Below are positions 55,876-63,858 of a stretch of 64,000 nt of DNA, in pieces. The stretch is from Candidatus Heimdallarchaeota archaeon (lineage in GTDB: Archaea; Asgardarchaeota; Heimdallarchaeia; Heimdallarchaeales; Heimdallarchaeaceae): positions 16,036 through 80,035 of the forward strand of contig JAAFKI010000051.1 of assembly GCA_021399345.1 (NCBI GenBank), in the 5' to 3' direction. Numbering within the stretch: position 1 is the first letter of the stretch; every line of letters starts with the position of its first letter. Below the pieces are notes generated by a model. The model made no database searches. It saw only the letters and a program-made list of their open reading frames with translations, and had not been told where the DNA came from. Position numbers and translations under genes: made by a program.

Positions 55876-57165
55876 TTATTCATATTCTTTCATTATTTGA
55901 AATGTTATTACATCATCAATCCAAGGCAGTTTTGCAATTGATTTTTCAACTAAACTAAAAGCTTTACCTATGCTTCGCATCTTGATATTAATTAGCAAAT
56001 CATATTGTCCTGTAATAAATGATACACTTTCTATTCCTTTTATTCTAGTTAATTCTTCAACTTTTATTGCAAATCCTTGTTTTGCTTTCGCTAAAAGGAT
56101 ACTTTTGGTTTCTGATAATGCTAAAGCAATAACTCCGATTAATATTAGAAATGAACCTGATAGTTTCAGAACAATATCAAGTACAAGATTTTCTCCCCCA
56201 AAACCAAAAATATTAGGTAACCAGATACTAGCTAAACCAATAATGGGAAATGTAGTTACAACACTAACGCTACTCAAAGCTTTGACAATAGACATCTTAC
56301 CCATTGTAAGAGCTCTAGTGTAGAAAACAATTGATAGAAAAGCCAATAACATAGAAAAAATCACTGGAGTCAAAGCAATTTTCCAAGAATTGCTGACCTC
56401 AGAAAAACCTCCCTTTGAAAGTGCAGGAGCTGCTGCTACTACTTGACCAATAGTTATTATTAACATTGTCCAAATTCTTAAGTTGATGGAATCATAAAAT
56501 TTACCTTGCTTATCCTTGGTAGTCAAAGCTTTCTTTTGGAAGTAAATATAGAGTGCTGAAAACAATGAAAATGGTCCCACAATCATAAACACATTTAGTA
56601 GGAAATCAGTAAAGGAACCATCACTACCTATTCCTGAAACAGATGCAATAATTACACCAAAAGCTATCATGGCGATTGACTGAATTTCAACAATAACTGG
56701 CTTTTCTCTATCAGAAATTGCATCTCCAATTAGTAAGTATATTAGCACGAATTGACTAAATGGCATTATCACAGATGATCCATTTTTACTCATTAGATAA
56801 TAATAGAGAATTGTTGCCCCTGTTGCAAATATTCCTGCAAGCAATGTATAAGTAGCTGTTTTTCCTGTTGGTAGTTTTAGTTTCTGGAAATTTCCATCTA
56901 ACTTATATCCCAAGTTAAATTTTCTTCCAAGCCTTGTTCTACCTTTTCCAGGTATATGGAGTGCTAATACAACTAAAAAAGTGACTATGAACCCTACAAC
57001 CATTTCAAAAGCTCCAAAAACAAATGGATTTGTAATCATTTCAAAATTTACATAATCATCTAAGACTACATAGATACTTGTGAGTATTCCACTTGCTAAT
57101 GCCAGTAAATAGAAAGTGCTCTTTTTTCTAAATCTACTTACTGGACGATTTTCTGGAGCTGGCAT
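55876..57165 (-). CDS. EamA-like transporter fused to Lrp/AsnC ligand-binding domain
   Basis: 429 residues. Ten or so helices with the two-repeat drug/metabolite transporter layout occupy about 15-345. Residues about 353-429 (GFAIKVEELTRIKGIESVSFITG, YDLLINIKM, FSLVEKSIAKLPWIDDVITF) are a RAM/AsnC_trans_reg domain, which in Lrp proteins binds amino acids and makes oligomers. The fusion is in a single clean frame. The next gene upstream (57171-57419) is a free RAM domain ending 6 bases before this start. An amino-acid-gated exporter is a reasonable inference. Confidence 0.88.
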   Translation of the reverse strand: MPAPENRPVSRFRKKSTFYLLALASGILTSIYVVLDDYVNFEMITNPFVFGAFEMVVGFIVTFLVVLALHIPGKGRTRLGRKFNLGYKLDGNFQKLKLPTGKTATYTLLAGIFATGATILYYYLMSKNGSSVIMPFSQFVLIYLLIGDAISDREKPVIVEIQSIAMIAFGVIIASVSGIGSDGSFTDFLLNVFMIVGPFSLFSALYIYFQKKALTTKDKQGKFYDSINLRIWTMLIITIGQVVAAAPALSKGGFSEVSNSWKIALTPVIFSMLLAFLSIVFYTRALTMGKMSIVKALSSVSVVTTFPIIGLASIWLPNIFGFGGENLVLDIVLKLSGSFLILIGVIALALSETKSILLAKAKQGFAIKVEELTRIKGIESVSFITGQYDLLINIKMRSIGKAFSLVEKSIAKLPWIDDVITFQIMKEYE

Positions 57166-57170
57166 TTATT

Positions 57171-57419
57171 TCACTCTTTTAGAACTTCTTTCTCAATTAC
57201 AGATGTTTGGGTTTCTGAAATTCCTTCAATCATATGTATTTTTTCTGTAGTTACATGGAATAATTCTTCTAAATTTTCGACTATAATTTTTACAACAATG
57301 TCATATTCTCCAGTAACTACTGCAACATTAACGATATTGGGAATTTCTCTTAGAGCATTCACTACTTCTTGTGTTTTTCCTAAGTCCACAATGAAGAAAA
57401 TATACGCTGAGACGGTCAT
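57171..57419 (-). CDS. Stand-alone RAM (Lrp/AsnC ligand-binding) domain
   Basis: 82 residues comprising only the AsnC_trans_reg fold: SAYIFFIVDLGKTQEVVNAL, VAVVTGEYDIVVKIIVENLEEL, then IEGISETQTSVIEKE. There is no DNA-binding domain. It is the first gene of a pair with the RAM-fused transporter and could form mixed oligomers with its tail. Confidence 0.9.
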   Translation of the reverse strand: MTVSAYIFFIVDLGKTQEVVNALREIPNIVNVAVVTGEYDIVVKIIVENLEELFHVTTEKIHMIEGISETQTSVIEKEVLKE

Positions 57420-57550
57420 AAAGTATCATATTTTAAGCTGGAAATAAAATTTTCCACTTGAGTGAAAACTATTTCAAACAATTCTTAACAATAAGCAAAT
57501 TTTTTTTAAGGGGAAGAACAGTATCATTTTAGCATTGATGTGAATAGTAT

Positions 57551-58474
57551 ATGCGTTTCACTGGTCTAAATCCCGAAGATAAGCTCATGGAAGAAATCCA
57601 ACAATCTTACGACGAGGAAGATGAGGATATAGATGAGATTCTAGACCAGAAAAGTTTCACTGAATCGGATGTAAAGGAACTACAAGAACGAAATAGAATT
57701 CTTCTTGAAGCACTTAGAAAGGTTAAACTTCTAGTTGAAAGACTTCTTGTCCAAAATAGGGGCCTTAAAAAAAGAGTTGAGGGTTTGGAAGAAGAATTCA
57801 AACAACAAAGCAAGAAAGGTGTAAAACTAGTCTCTGCAGCAAGATATTCAGAGATGCAGAATAATGCAACAGAACTTGCTCGTAGTTTACCCAAACTAAT
57901 TAAATTAATTAAACTTCTAAATCAAGAAAATAAACTTGTAAAAGATAAATATGATACTTTAGAGAATGAATTTGAAGATTTAATTGATGAAAGAGATGGT
58001 TTGAAGGGTAAACTAATTCTACTTAACGAAGCTAATCAAGCTCAAGTTTTAACAGAATTAACTGAACTTTTCCCAACAGAAGCACTAGCTGCAAAAGCTG
58101 CTAAAGCGATGTCATCTCCTGAAAAACGTAAAGCTATAGTTGAAAATGATATAGAACCCGATTCAAAAACCATTGCAGTAGCAACAAGTGAATCTGTTTC
58201 GAGTTTTGAAGAACAAGCTAAAACAGATCTGCTTACAGTATCTGGTTTTAGTAATGAACAAATTACAAAATTGGTAAATCTTGTAATGGAAATCAATGAT
58301 AAAATAGAAAATCTTAGTGGGACCATGGTAGTACCAGGTCCTTCAAGAAGAAAGGGTAAACTTGATCTTGACCTTAGTGAAGCTATAACTGAAGGGGAAT
58401 TAGAAAAAACAGATGACCCACCAGATAGACCAGATTTAGAAGAGGTTCTAGATGATATACTTATTTCTGGATAA
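57551..58474 (+). CDS. Coiled-coil protein of unknown function
   Basis: 307 residues. An acidic head (about 1-40) precedes a long coiled coil (about 45-165, with LQERNRILLEALRKVKLLV and ENEFEDLIDERDGLKGKL). A region of Ala/Glu-rich helices follows, then an acidic tail (DDPPDRPDLEEVLDDI). No enzyme or metal motif. A regulatory or scaffold role is possible. The region 57420-57550 before it is the divergent promoter zone with the RAM gene. Confidence 0.6.
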   Translation: MRFTGLNPEDKLMEEIQQSYDEEDEDIDEILDQKSFTESDVKELQERNRILLEALRKVKLLVERLLVQNRGLKKRVEGLEEEFKQQSKKGVKLVSAARYSEMQNNATELARSLPKLIKLIKLLNQENKLVKDKYDTLENEFEDLIDERDGLKGKLILLNEANQAQVLTELTELFPTEALAAKAAKAMSSPEKRKAIVENDIEPDSKTIAVATSESVSSFEEQAKTDLLTVSGFSNEQITKLVNLVMEINDKIENLSGTMVVPGPSRRKGKLDLDLSEAITEGELEKTDDPPDRPDLEEVLDDILISG

Positions 58475-58505
58475 TGAATTTTAATTGTTTTAGAGGTGAT
58501 ATGAG

Positions 58506-58952
58506 ATGTCTAACACAGAGAGTTTTGAATATGAAATTAATATGATTAAAAAAGATAATTACAAATTTGAAGTAGATTTTGGTAAAAGTACAATCCCTAA
58601 TCTACTTCTAGATGAATCAGAGGAAATTCCAGGGGGAGAGGGGCTTGGACCAACAGCATCCATGCTTCTTGCCACTGCAGTAGGGAATTGTCTATCTGCC
58701 TCTCTTATATTTTGTGTCACAAAGAAGAAACTAGCTGTCACAAACTTGAAAACTAAAGTAAAGTTTACAAGAAAAAGAAACGAAGATGGTTTTTGGAGAA
58801 TATCCAAAATAGATGTAAATTTAGAACCTGAAGTTGAAAGTAAGGAAGCTGCTCAGTATATCAAGTGTGTAGATATTTTCAGAAATTACTGTATAGTAAG
58901 TGGAAGTATAGCAGCAGGAATTCCAATTAATTTGACAGTTGATGGAAAATAG
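58506..58952 (+). CDS. osmC: OsmC-family peroxide/thiol protein
   Basis: 148 residues of the OsmC/Ohr fold. GPTASMLLATAVGNCLSASLIF contains the first redox Cys and YIKCVDIFRNYCIVSGS the second region. It probably reduces organic hydroperoxides. Starts 31 bases after the coiled-coil gene with AGGTGAT before ATG as a ribosome-binding sequence. Confidence 0.87.
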   Translation: MSNTESFEYEINMIKKDNYKFEVDFGKSTIPNLLLDESEEIPGGEGLGPTASMLLATAVGNCLSASLIFCVTKKKLAVTNLKTKVKFTRKRNEDGFWRISKIDVNLEPEVESKEAAQYIKCVDIFRNYCIVSGSIAAGIPINLTVDGK

Positions 58953-59091
58953 AGAGAGTTTCAGCTCCCCGTTTTTATTGCATTACTCTCGTTTAATGTA
59001 GTGCATGAACATCATTAACTCTCAAACGAACATCTAGATGGCATCTAATATTACTTTTGTTTAAACACTAGATATCTTGCGAAATAAAAAG

Positions 59092-59154
59092 CCTAGTTTA
59101 GGCAAAACCTTTAAAAAATGTAATACTGAATCACATAATACGCAAATAATACGT
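59092..59154 (+). promoter_or_regulatory. Promoter with inverted and 11-bp-phased direct repeats
   Basis: Upstream of the RHH/zinc-finger gene are an inverted repeat GCCTAgttTAGGC (59092-59104), a TTTAAAAAAT TATA-like box (59111-59120), and two AATACG copies at 59138 and 59149, exactly 11 bases apart. Same-face repeats suit a ribbon-helix-helix dimer, so this may be an autoregulatory operator. Confidence 0.45.
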
Positions 59155-59168
59155 GCAAAGTGAGAATA

Positions 59169-60164
59169 ATGACTCCAAAAACAAGCGGAAATAGAGCTTC
59201 AAATGTTTATACAATAAATGTTCCTAAAAATTTCAAAGATGCAGTTTTGGAACAATCACAACAATTCGGGGGAGCTAGTCAGATTATAACGCTTTCTCTT
59301 GATGATTTAGCACTAAGAGTAAGAAAAATGAAAAATCGAATTAACATCATAGAGGAACTTAATGATTATATCAAATTGGAAGTTCTTCTGATGAAACGCT
59401 ATGAAGAAGAGTCAAAGAAAAAACGAGAAGCAAAACTTTCTTTTCGATTAAAAGATCAAGTTAGTCAAGAAAGTTTGATGTCTATTAAGAAAAAAACAGG
59501 CTGGTCAACTTCTAAAACGGTCAGAATTTCTCTATTGTGGTATCTTTATGCCAATTTTGATGAATTTGTTGCTTCAGAAAACTTCGTACCTTTACTGAAG
59601 TGTTCGTTCTGTGGTTTTGTAACCCATGATCAAAGAGCCTTAGGAGTCCACATTCAAACACTACATGAGACTGTCTGTCCATATTGTGGAAAACATCATC
59701 CAATAACTGAAGATCATCACTGCAAACAGAAAGAAGCTGCTGCTCTACATTTTGAAGAAACCCCTGTTAGTCAAGATCAAACTACTATTGATCAGTTTAC
59801 ATCAGTACCTTTAGCAGATCTAGATTTAGATGAATCTAATCTAATGCGCCAACTAGGTTTAAGTGATCTTGGTTCTTTAAAGCCTTCTGAGGAAGAATCA
59901 AAAGTTTCTGATTTATCTTCTATGCTACCTGACAAAGAAGTATTTGATGAATCTGAAGCACAATTAGAAACAATTAGTGATGAAATTTCAAGAGTTGGTG
60001 GAACTCTTGTTGATCTTCCAGATGGTAGTTCTCTAAAGGATGTAGTAGAAGAAAGAAGGAAGACACAAAAATCTAAAAAAGCAAAGGACGAAAAAATAGA
60101 CCAATTACAAGACGAAATCTCTGAAATCCTTGAATCCTTGAAAGAAGATGGATTATTAGAGTGA
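59169..60164 (+). CDS. RHH-type DNA-binding protein with C2H2 zinc finger
   Basis: About 331 residues. Two ribbon-helix-helix-like segments are visible, VYTINVPKNFKDAVLEQ near the start and KLSFRLKDQVSQESLMSIKKKTGWS followed by SKTVRISLLWYLY near 95-135. Then a classical C-x2-C-x12-H-x4-H finger (CSFCGFVTHDQRALGVHIQTLH) and a second Cys/His cluster (CPYCGKHHPITEDHHC) follow. The remaining 150 residues are acidic and disordered, with a coiled-coil end. It is probably a transcription regulator with the repeats just upstream as candidate sites. The frame also opens at GTG 59160. Confidence 0.78.
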   Translation: MTPKTSGNRASNVYTINVPKNFKDAVLEQSQQFGGASQIITLSLDDLALRVRKMKNRINIIEELNDYIKLEVLLMKRYEEESKKKREAKLSFRLKDQVSQESLMSIKKKTGWSTSKTVRISLLWYLYANFDEFVASENFVPLLKCSFCGFVTHDQRALGVHIQTLHETVCPYCGKHHPITEDHHCKQKEAAALHFEETPVSQDQTTIDQFTSVPLADLDLDESNLMRQLGLSDLGSLKPSEEESKVSDLSSMLPDKEVFDESEAQLETISDEISRVGGTLVDLPDGSSLKDVVEERRKTQKSKKAKDEKIDQLQDEISEILESLKEDGLLE

Positions 60165-60179
60165 TTGATACAATAACAA

Positions 60180-60188
60180 CTATAAAAT
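60180..60188 (+). promoter_or_regulatory. TATA box before the response regulator
   Basis: CTATAAAAT is 35-43 bases before the ATG at 60223. It follows the RHH gene by 15 bases, so the regulator probably has its own transcript. Confidence 0.5.
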
Positions 60189-60222
60189 AAAAGTAACTAT
60201 ACGTAAGTATGGAGTATCTCTA

Positions 60223-61074
60223 ATGACAAGTAATCTGAAAATACTTCTCTGTGAAGATGATGATGATATTGCTTTTCTTATCAAAGTAAATATTTTAAAG
60301 TCTTATCCAGATGCAGAAGTGTTTATTACTACAACAAAAGAAGAAACTCTAACTCTTTTATTAGATATGAAATATGATATAGATGTGATATTGCTCGATT
60401 ATTTACTGGTTAATACAACTGGTTTAGAAATACTTGAAGAAATCAGGAAAGTAACAGAGATACCTGTGATAATGATAACAGGTCAAGGATCTGAAGAAGT
60501 TGCAGTAAGTGCAATGAAACTAGGAGCTTCTGATTATATTGTGAAGCGGGGTAGATTCTTTAATCAAATTCCTAATGTAATAGAGAAAGTAACCAAAGTA
60601 GAGTCGAAGTATGATTTGGATAAGATTTTTGTTTCTTTCTTTAGATTTGGTGATTCAGGAACTGATCCTATCTACATCGAAAAAATCCCTGCTGAATATG
60701 AGAATGTTCGAGAAACTGTTATTTTAGCCTTAGGGGTACTACTTTTCACCATTTTTGGTATGGGAGAACTTGAAATGCTTGAATCTGGAACTATTTCCGG
60801 ACCAGTAAAGATACCAAAAATGAAACATTATAATGCTACTAGTTTTCTCTATGTAGTGAGTGACAAAAACCAAAAAGATCCTAGATTCAGAGGTGTTGAT
60901 TACTGTATCGTAGCTTTGGGCTATCCTGCAGAATATTCAGAATTAGTTTATGGAATTGATAAAATTAAGAATATTTTGAATAAATTCTTTGAAGGAGTGA
61001 CAGATATTTCTGAGGTAAAGGAAAAAGCTAAATTGGTAGAAGAACAAATATACAATGTTGTTCGAAGGTTCTAA
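60223..61074 (+). CDS. Response regulator with unknown C-terminal domain
   Basis: 283 residues. The receiver domain (1-125) has acidic E11/D12, phospho-acceptor D59 (LLDYLL), T86 (MITGQGS) and K108 (YIVKRG), all the residues for phosphorylation. The C-terminal 150 residues (from KIFVSFFRFGDSG) alternate strands and helices, with a hydrophobic helix (TVILALGVLLFTIFGMG) that may be buried, not membrane-spanning. The order vaguely resembles longin/roadblock folds. No histidine kinase is in the window. It meets the glycosyltransferase gene in a 4-base stop overlap. Confidence 0.85.
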   Translation: MTSNLKILLCEDDDDIAFLIKVNILKSYPDAEVFITTTKEETLTLLLDMKYDIDVILLDYLLVNTTGLEILEEIRKVTEIPVIMITGQGSEEVAVSAMKLGASDYIVKRGRFFNQIPNVIEKVTKVESKYDLDKIFVSFFRFGDSGTDPIYIEKIPAEYENVRETVILALGVLLFTIFGMGELEMLESGTISGPVKIPKMKHYNATSFLYVVSDKNQKDPRFRGVDYCIVALGYPAEYSELVYGIDKIKNILNKFFEGVTDISEVKEKAKLVEEQIYNVVRRF

Positions 61075-62240
61075 TTTTCTTTTAATTTCAGGAAAATTTT
61101 CTTGTACTCTTCCTCTAGTTTGACGATTTCTGTTTCCCAGTTGAACTTATTCGTGTATATTTCTGAAGCTGTTTTCTTCATATCTTTCAATCTCTCATGA
61201 TCTTGCATGAGTATAACGATTGCATCAGCTATTTCCTGCGGAGAAGTAGGATCAATTAGTATTCCAAGATTATCTATTCCCAAAGTAGCTCTCTGTAATC
61301 CTTCAAAATTTGAGCCGATAAATGGAACACCTGCGGAGCAATATTCATACAAACGATTAGGTATTCTCAAGAAATTGTTCCTTCCTGGTTGAAATAATAT
61401 CAATCCCACATCACAACTACGCATAATAGAAAGAGCATCCAAGTAATTCATCCATCCTGTTACTTTAAAGTACTCTGAAAGATTATATTTCTCTATTAAT
61501 TGTTCCATTGGTTCTAAAGATGTTCCTGACCCCATAACTAGGAATTCAAGTTCAGTCGGTTTGAATTTCTCACTTAATATTTTTGCTGCTTCAACAGTCT
61601 TAAAATAACCCAGATTATGATACATTACACCAAAATGTACAACTACGAACTTCTTATCAGTAGTGTACTCTTGTGGAATGTTTTTCTTGTGGGCAGCTTC
61701 CACATCTTTTCTAGAAGGATAATTAGCAATCCATGAACTCTCGACTTTGTATTTTCTTTTGAGGTTTTCAGAATAAGTTATTCCTGCTGTAACAACACCT
61801 TGAACTCTTTTGATGTAATATCTCTCTACCCAGGTATAACCCCACAAACCAAGAAATCCAAAAGTTTCTGACATCTGTTCTGGAAAATTCTCATGACTAT
61901 CGTAGACTAGTATTTTTGCATTTTTCTTCAATCTTGTTGCTAAAGGAAGAACATTTAGATCATGAAGATGAATAATATCATACTGGTTCTTACCAACAAG
62001 ATTCTTAACATTCTTCCAGAATTCGAAATACTTGAAAAAGAGCTTTTTTGAGCTTGGAACTCTAAGAATGGTGTACCCATCTCGTTTTTCTTCATTATCT
62101 AAATTACCCTTAGGATTTGTTCCAATAACTGTCACTGTATGTCCTTTACTAGCCAAATACCTTGCTTCTTTCTCTACTCTTACATCAGGAGCAACAGTAC
62201 TTAGAACAACCATCAAAATATTCCAGTTTTCTTGAGGCAT
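61071..62240 (-). CDS. GT4-family glycosyltransferase
   Basis: 389 residues, GT-B fold. The N-terminus (ILMVVLSTVAPDVRVEKEARYLASKG) is the glycosyltransferase-4-like acceptor domain; YDIIHLHDLN is typical. The C-terminal domain has VVHFGVMYHNLGYFKTVEAAKIL, EFLVMGSGTS, VTGWMNYLDALSIMRSCDVGLILF and a degenerate EX7E region near RIPNRLYEYCSAGVPFIGSNFEG. Transfers a sugar to a lipid- or surface-linked acceptor; donor unknown. Confidence 0.9.
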   Translation of the reverse strand: MPQENWNILMVVLSTVAPDVRVEKEARYLASKGHTVTVIGTNPKGNLDNEEKRDGYTILRVPSSKKLFFKYFEFWKNVKNLVGKNQYDIIHLHDLNVLPLATRLKKNAKILVYDSHENFPEQMSETFGFLGLWGYTWVERYYIKRVQGVVTAGITYSENLKRKYKVESSWIANYPSRKDVEAAHKKNIPQEYTTDKKFVVVHFGVMYHNLGYFKTVEAAKILSEKFKPTELEFLVMGSGTSLEPMEQLIEKYNLSEYFKVTGWMNYLDALSIMRSCDVGLILFQPGRNNFLRIPNRLYEYCSAGVPFIGSNFEGLQRATLGIDNLGILIDPTSPQEIADAIVILMQDHERLKDMKKTASEIYTNKFNWETEIVKLEEEYKKIFLKLKEN

Positions 62241-62525
62241 TGCTTTTAGAGGAGTATTTTAACTTATCAAGGTTTTTATTAAACACTTCAAATCTCGATT
62301 TTATGTGTCGTTTTATAATTAAAACTATCTGTTGACCTCAAAAAAAGAAGGCTAACGAAAATCAAGATTCTCTTCATGTGCTCGCAGATTAAAATTTGAT
62401 TGAATTTATTTATGGATTCTTATCAAGATGGATTTCCAAATACATCAAAAGATTGAAACAATAGTTTGAAAGAACCAGTAAAAGTCAGAAATATACATAA
62501 ATGTTTGATTACTTAAAAAATTATA

Positions 62526-62747
62526 ATGGTATCAGAAAATGATTTTGGGTTAGCAATTTTTCGCCCCTCTATATACAAATTTCTTCATATGGCAAGATGG
62601 AAAGACGTTGAGAAGAAAGTTTTAGACTGTGGAGCGGGGGGTAATAATCCTCCTTTGGCACTTTTCAGTAAGCATGGTTATGGGGCTTATGGGATAGATA
62701 TTTCTGATAATGCGCTTGATGAAGAGAGAAATTTTGCAAAACACTAA
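62526..62747 (+). pseudogene. Truncated SAM methyltransferase
   Basis: 73 codons with an N-terminal helix, the SAM motif KVLDCGAGGNNPPLALF and the motif II end YGIDISDNAL, then a stop. A complete enzyme needs about 120 more residues. The other frames after the stop do not continue the domain, because the MBL gene begins 20 bases on. It is therefore a deletion product, perhaps made when the MBL gene was joined here, or a very short remnant. Confidence 0.65.
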
Positions 62748-62767
62748 GAAAAGGATGATGATGGCAT

Positions 62768-63562
62768 ATGGATATAATAGAACTCACCCCCTCGATTTTT
62801 ATCTGTCAAGATGACAACTATTACTTAGTGAATAGCTGTTGTGTAATTCTGGATTCAGAGCTAATATTCATTGATACAGGCTTGAATAATAACACTGCAA
62901 AGAAATTCGTCCGCGAAATGAAAAACAGAACTGATATGAAGAATATAAAACTGGTTTTAACCCATGCCCATGGAGATCATATAGGTGGGATAAAACCATT
63001 TGAGAACTGTCCAATAATAGTTTCAGAATATTTTCGTGGCTCATTGAATGAGAATATGAAACGATATAATTGGGGAGAAAAACGAAAAAAATACTATAAT
63101 TCGCTGGATTTTGATGTACTTACAAATCAGAAGATTATTGGTGATGAAGATAACTATATTATTTTCAAACAGATGGGTGGCCACAGCCTTGAATCGATAT
63201 ATGGATACTTTCCAAAAGACAAGATACTAATTGCAGGGGACAATTTGCTTAGCAAGATGGCCCAATATTTTCCTTTTTCCAATACCAATCTTGATGATTG
63301 GATTATCGGTTTACAAGAATGGGAGAAAATGGATATTGATTGGGTTGTCGTTGGTCATGGAGATGTTGTAAAGAAGGATCATATAACTAGAGTAAGAGAG
63401 TTCTTTGAAGAACTAGTGCTTTTCCTTGAGCGTTCTACCTCAGAAAAACTATCTGTTGAGCAGGTACTATCTCATGAACATTGCCCCACCTACTTTGAAG
63501 ATGATCCGGAAAAATTGACGGTTATGGGGATTGAAGCATATTATAAGCGGATGCTTGAATAG
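62768..63562 (+). CDS. MBL-fold hydrolase
   Basis: 264 residues, metallo-beta-lactamase fold. THAHGDHIGG is the HxHxDH site, GGHSLESIYGYF and AGDNLLSKM the next ligands, and VVGHGD the last His. The C-terminal helix matches the general glyoxalase-II-like hydrolase group. The ATG follows the truncated methyltransferase by 20 bases. Confidence 0.86.
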   Translation: MDIIELTPSIFICQDDNYYLVNSCCVILDSELIFIDTGLNNNTAKKFVREMKNRTDMKNIKLVLTHAHGDHIGGIKPFENCPIIVSEYFRGSLNENMKRYNWGEKRKKYYNSLDFDVLTNQKIIGDEDNYIIFKQMGGHSLESIYGYFPKDKILIAGDNLLSKMAQYFPFSNTNLDDWIIGLQEWEKMDIDWVVVGHGDVVKKDHITRVREFFEELVLFLERSTSEKLSVEQVLSHEHCPTYFEDDPEKLTVMGIEAYYKRMLE

Positions 63563-63575
63563 ATAGATTTTTTTC

Positions 63576-63707
63576 ATGTATGATGTGGATAAGTATCCTT
63601 TGAATAGTTCTCTTGAAAGATTAGATATCAAGTTCGCTTATTTTATAATATCCTTACTCTTGATTGGTATAACCGCCATTTTAAAAAGAAATTTTTTAAT
63701 AATCTAA
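63576..63707 (+). CDS. Possible 43-residue single-span membrane protein
   Basis: An ATG 13 bases after the MBL stop opens 43 codons ending TAA. After a polar start the segment FAYFIISLLLIGITAIL is a plausible transmembrane helix followed by a basic KRN. No ribosome-binding site is evident. It could be a small coupled gene or chance; evidence is weak. Confidence 0.3.
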   Translation: MYDVDKYPLNSSLERLDIKFAYFIISLLLIGITAILKRNFLII

Positions 63708-63830
63708 CTTAACCGTAGATGACTGAAGTATAAGAACTTACTCAATCTTGCCAGAAGTCTTCTAGTGGGTGTATATTGCGTTCTCAAGCGAGGGAGATGG
63801 TGCTTTCCCCTTTCTCCATTTTTCTACGAG

Positions 63831-63838
63831 TTTAAATA
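63831..63838 (+). promoter_or_regulatory. Strong TATA box before a non-coding region
   Basis: TTTAAATA, preceded by ACGAG as a possible BRE, would start transcription near 63857-63862. No open reading frame of note follows, which points to an RNA gene or a leader. Confidence 0.5.
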
Positions 63839-63858
63839 TGAAAGTGAGGATATATAGG

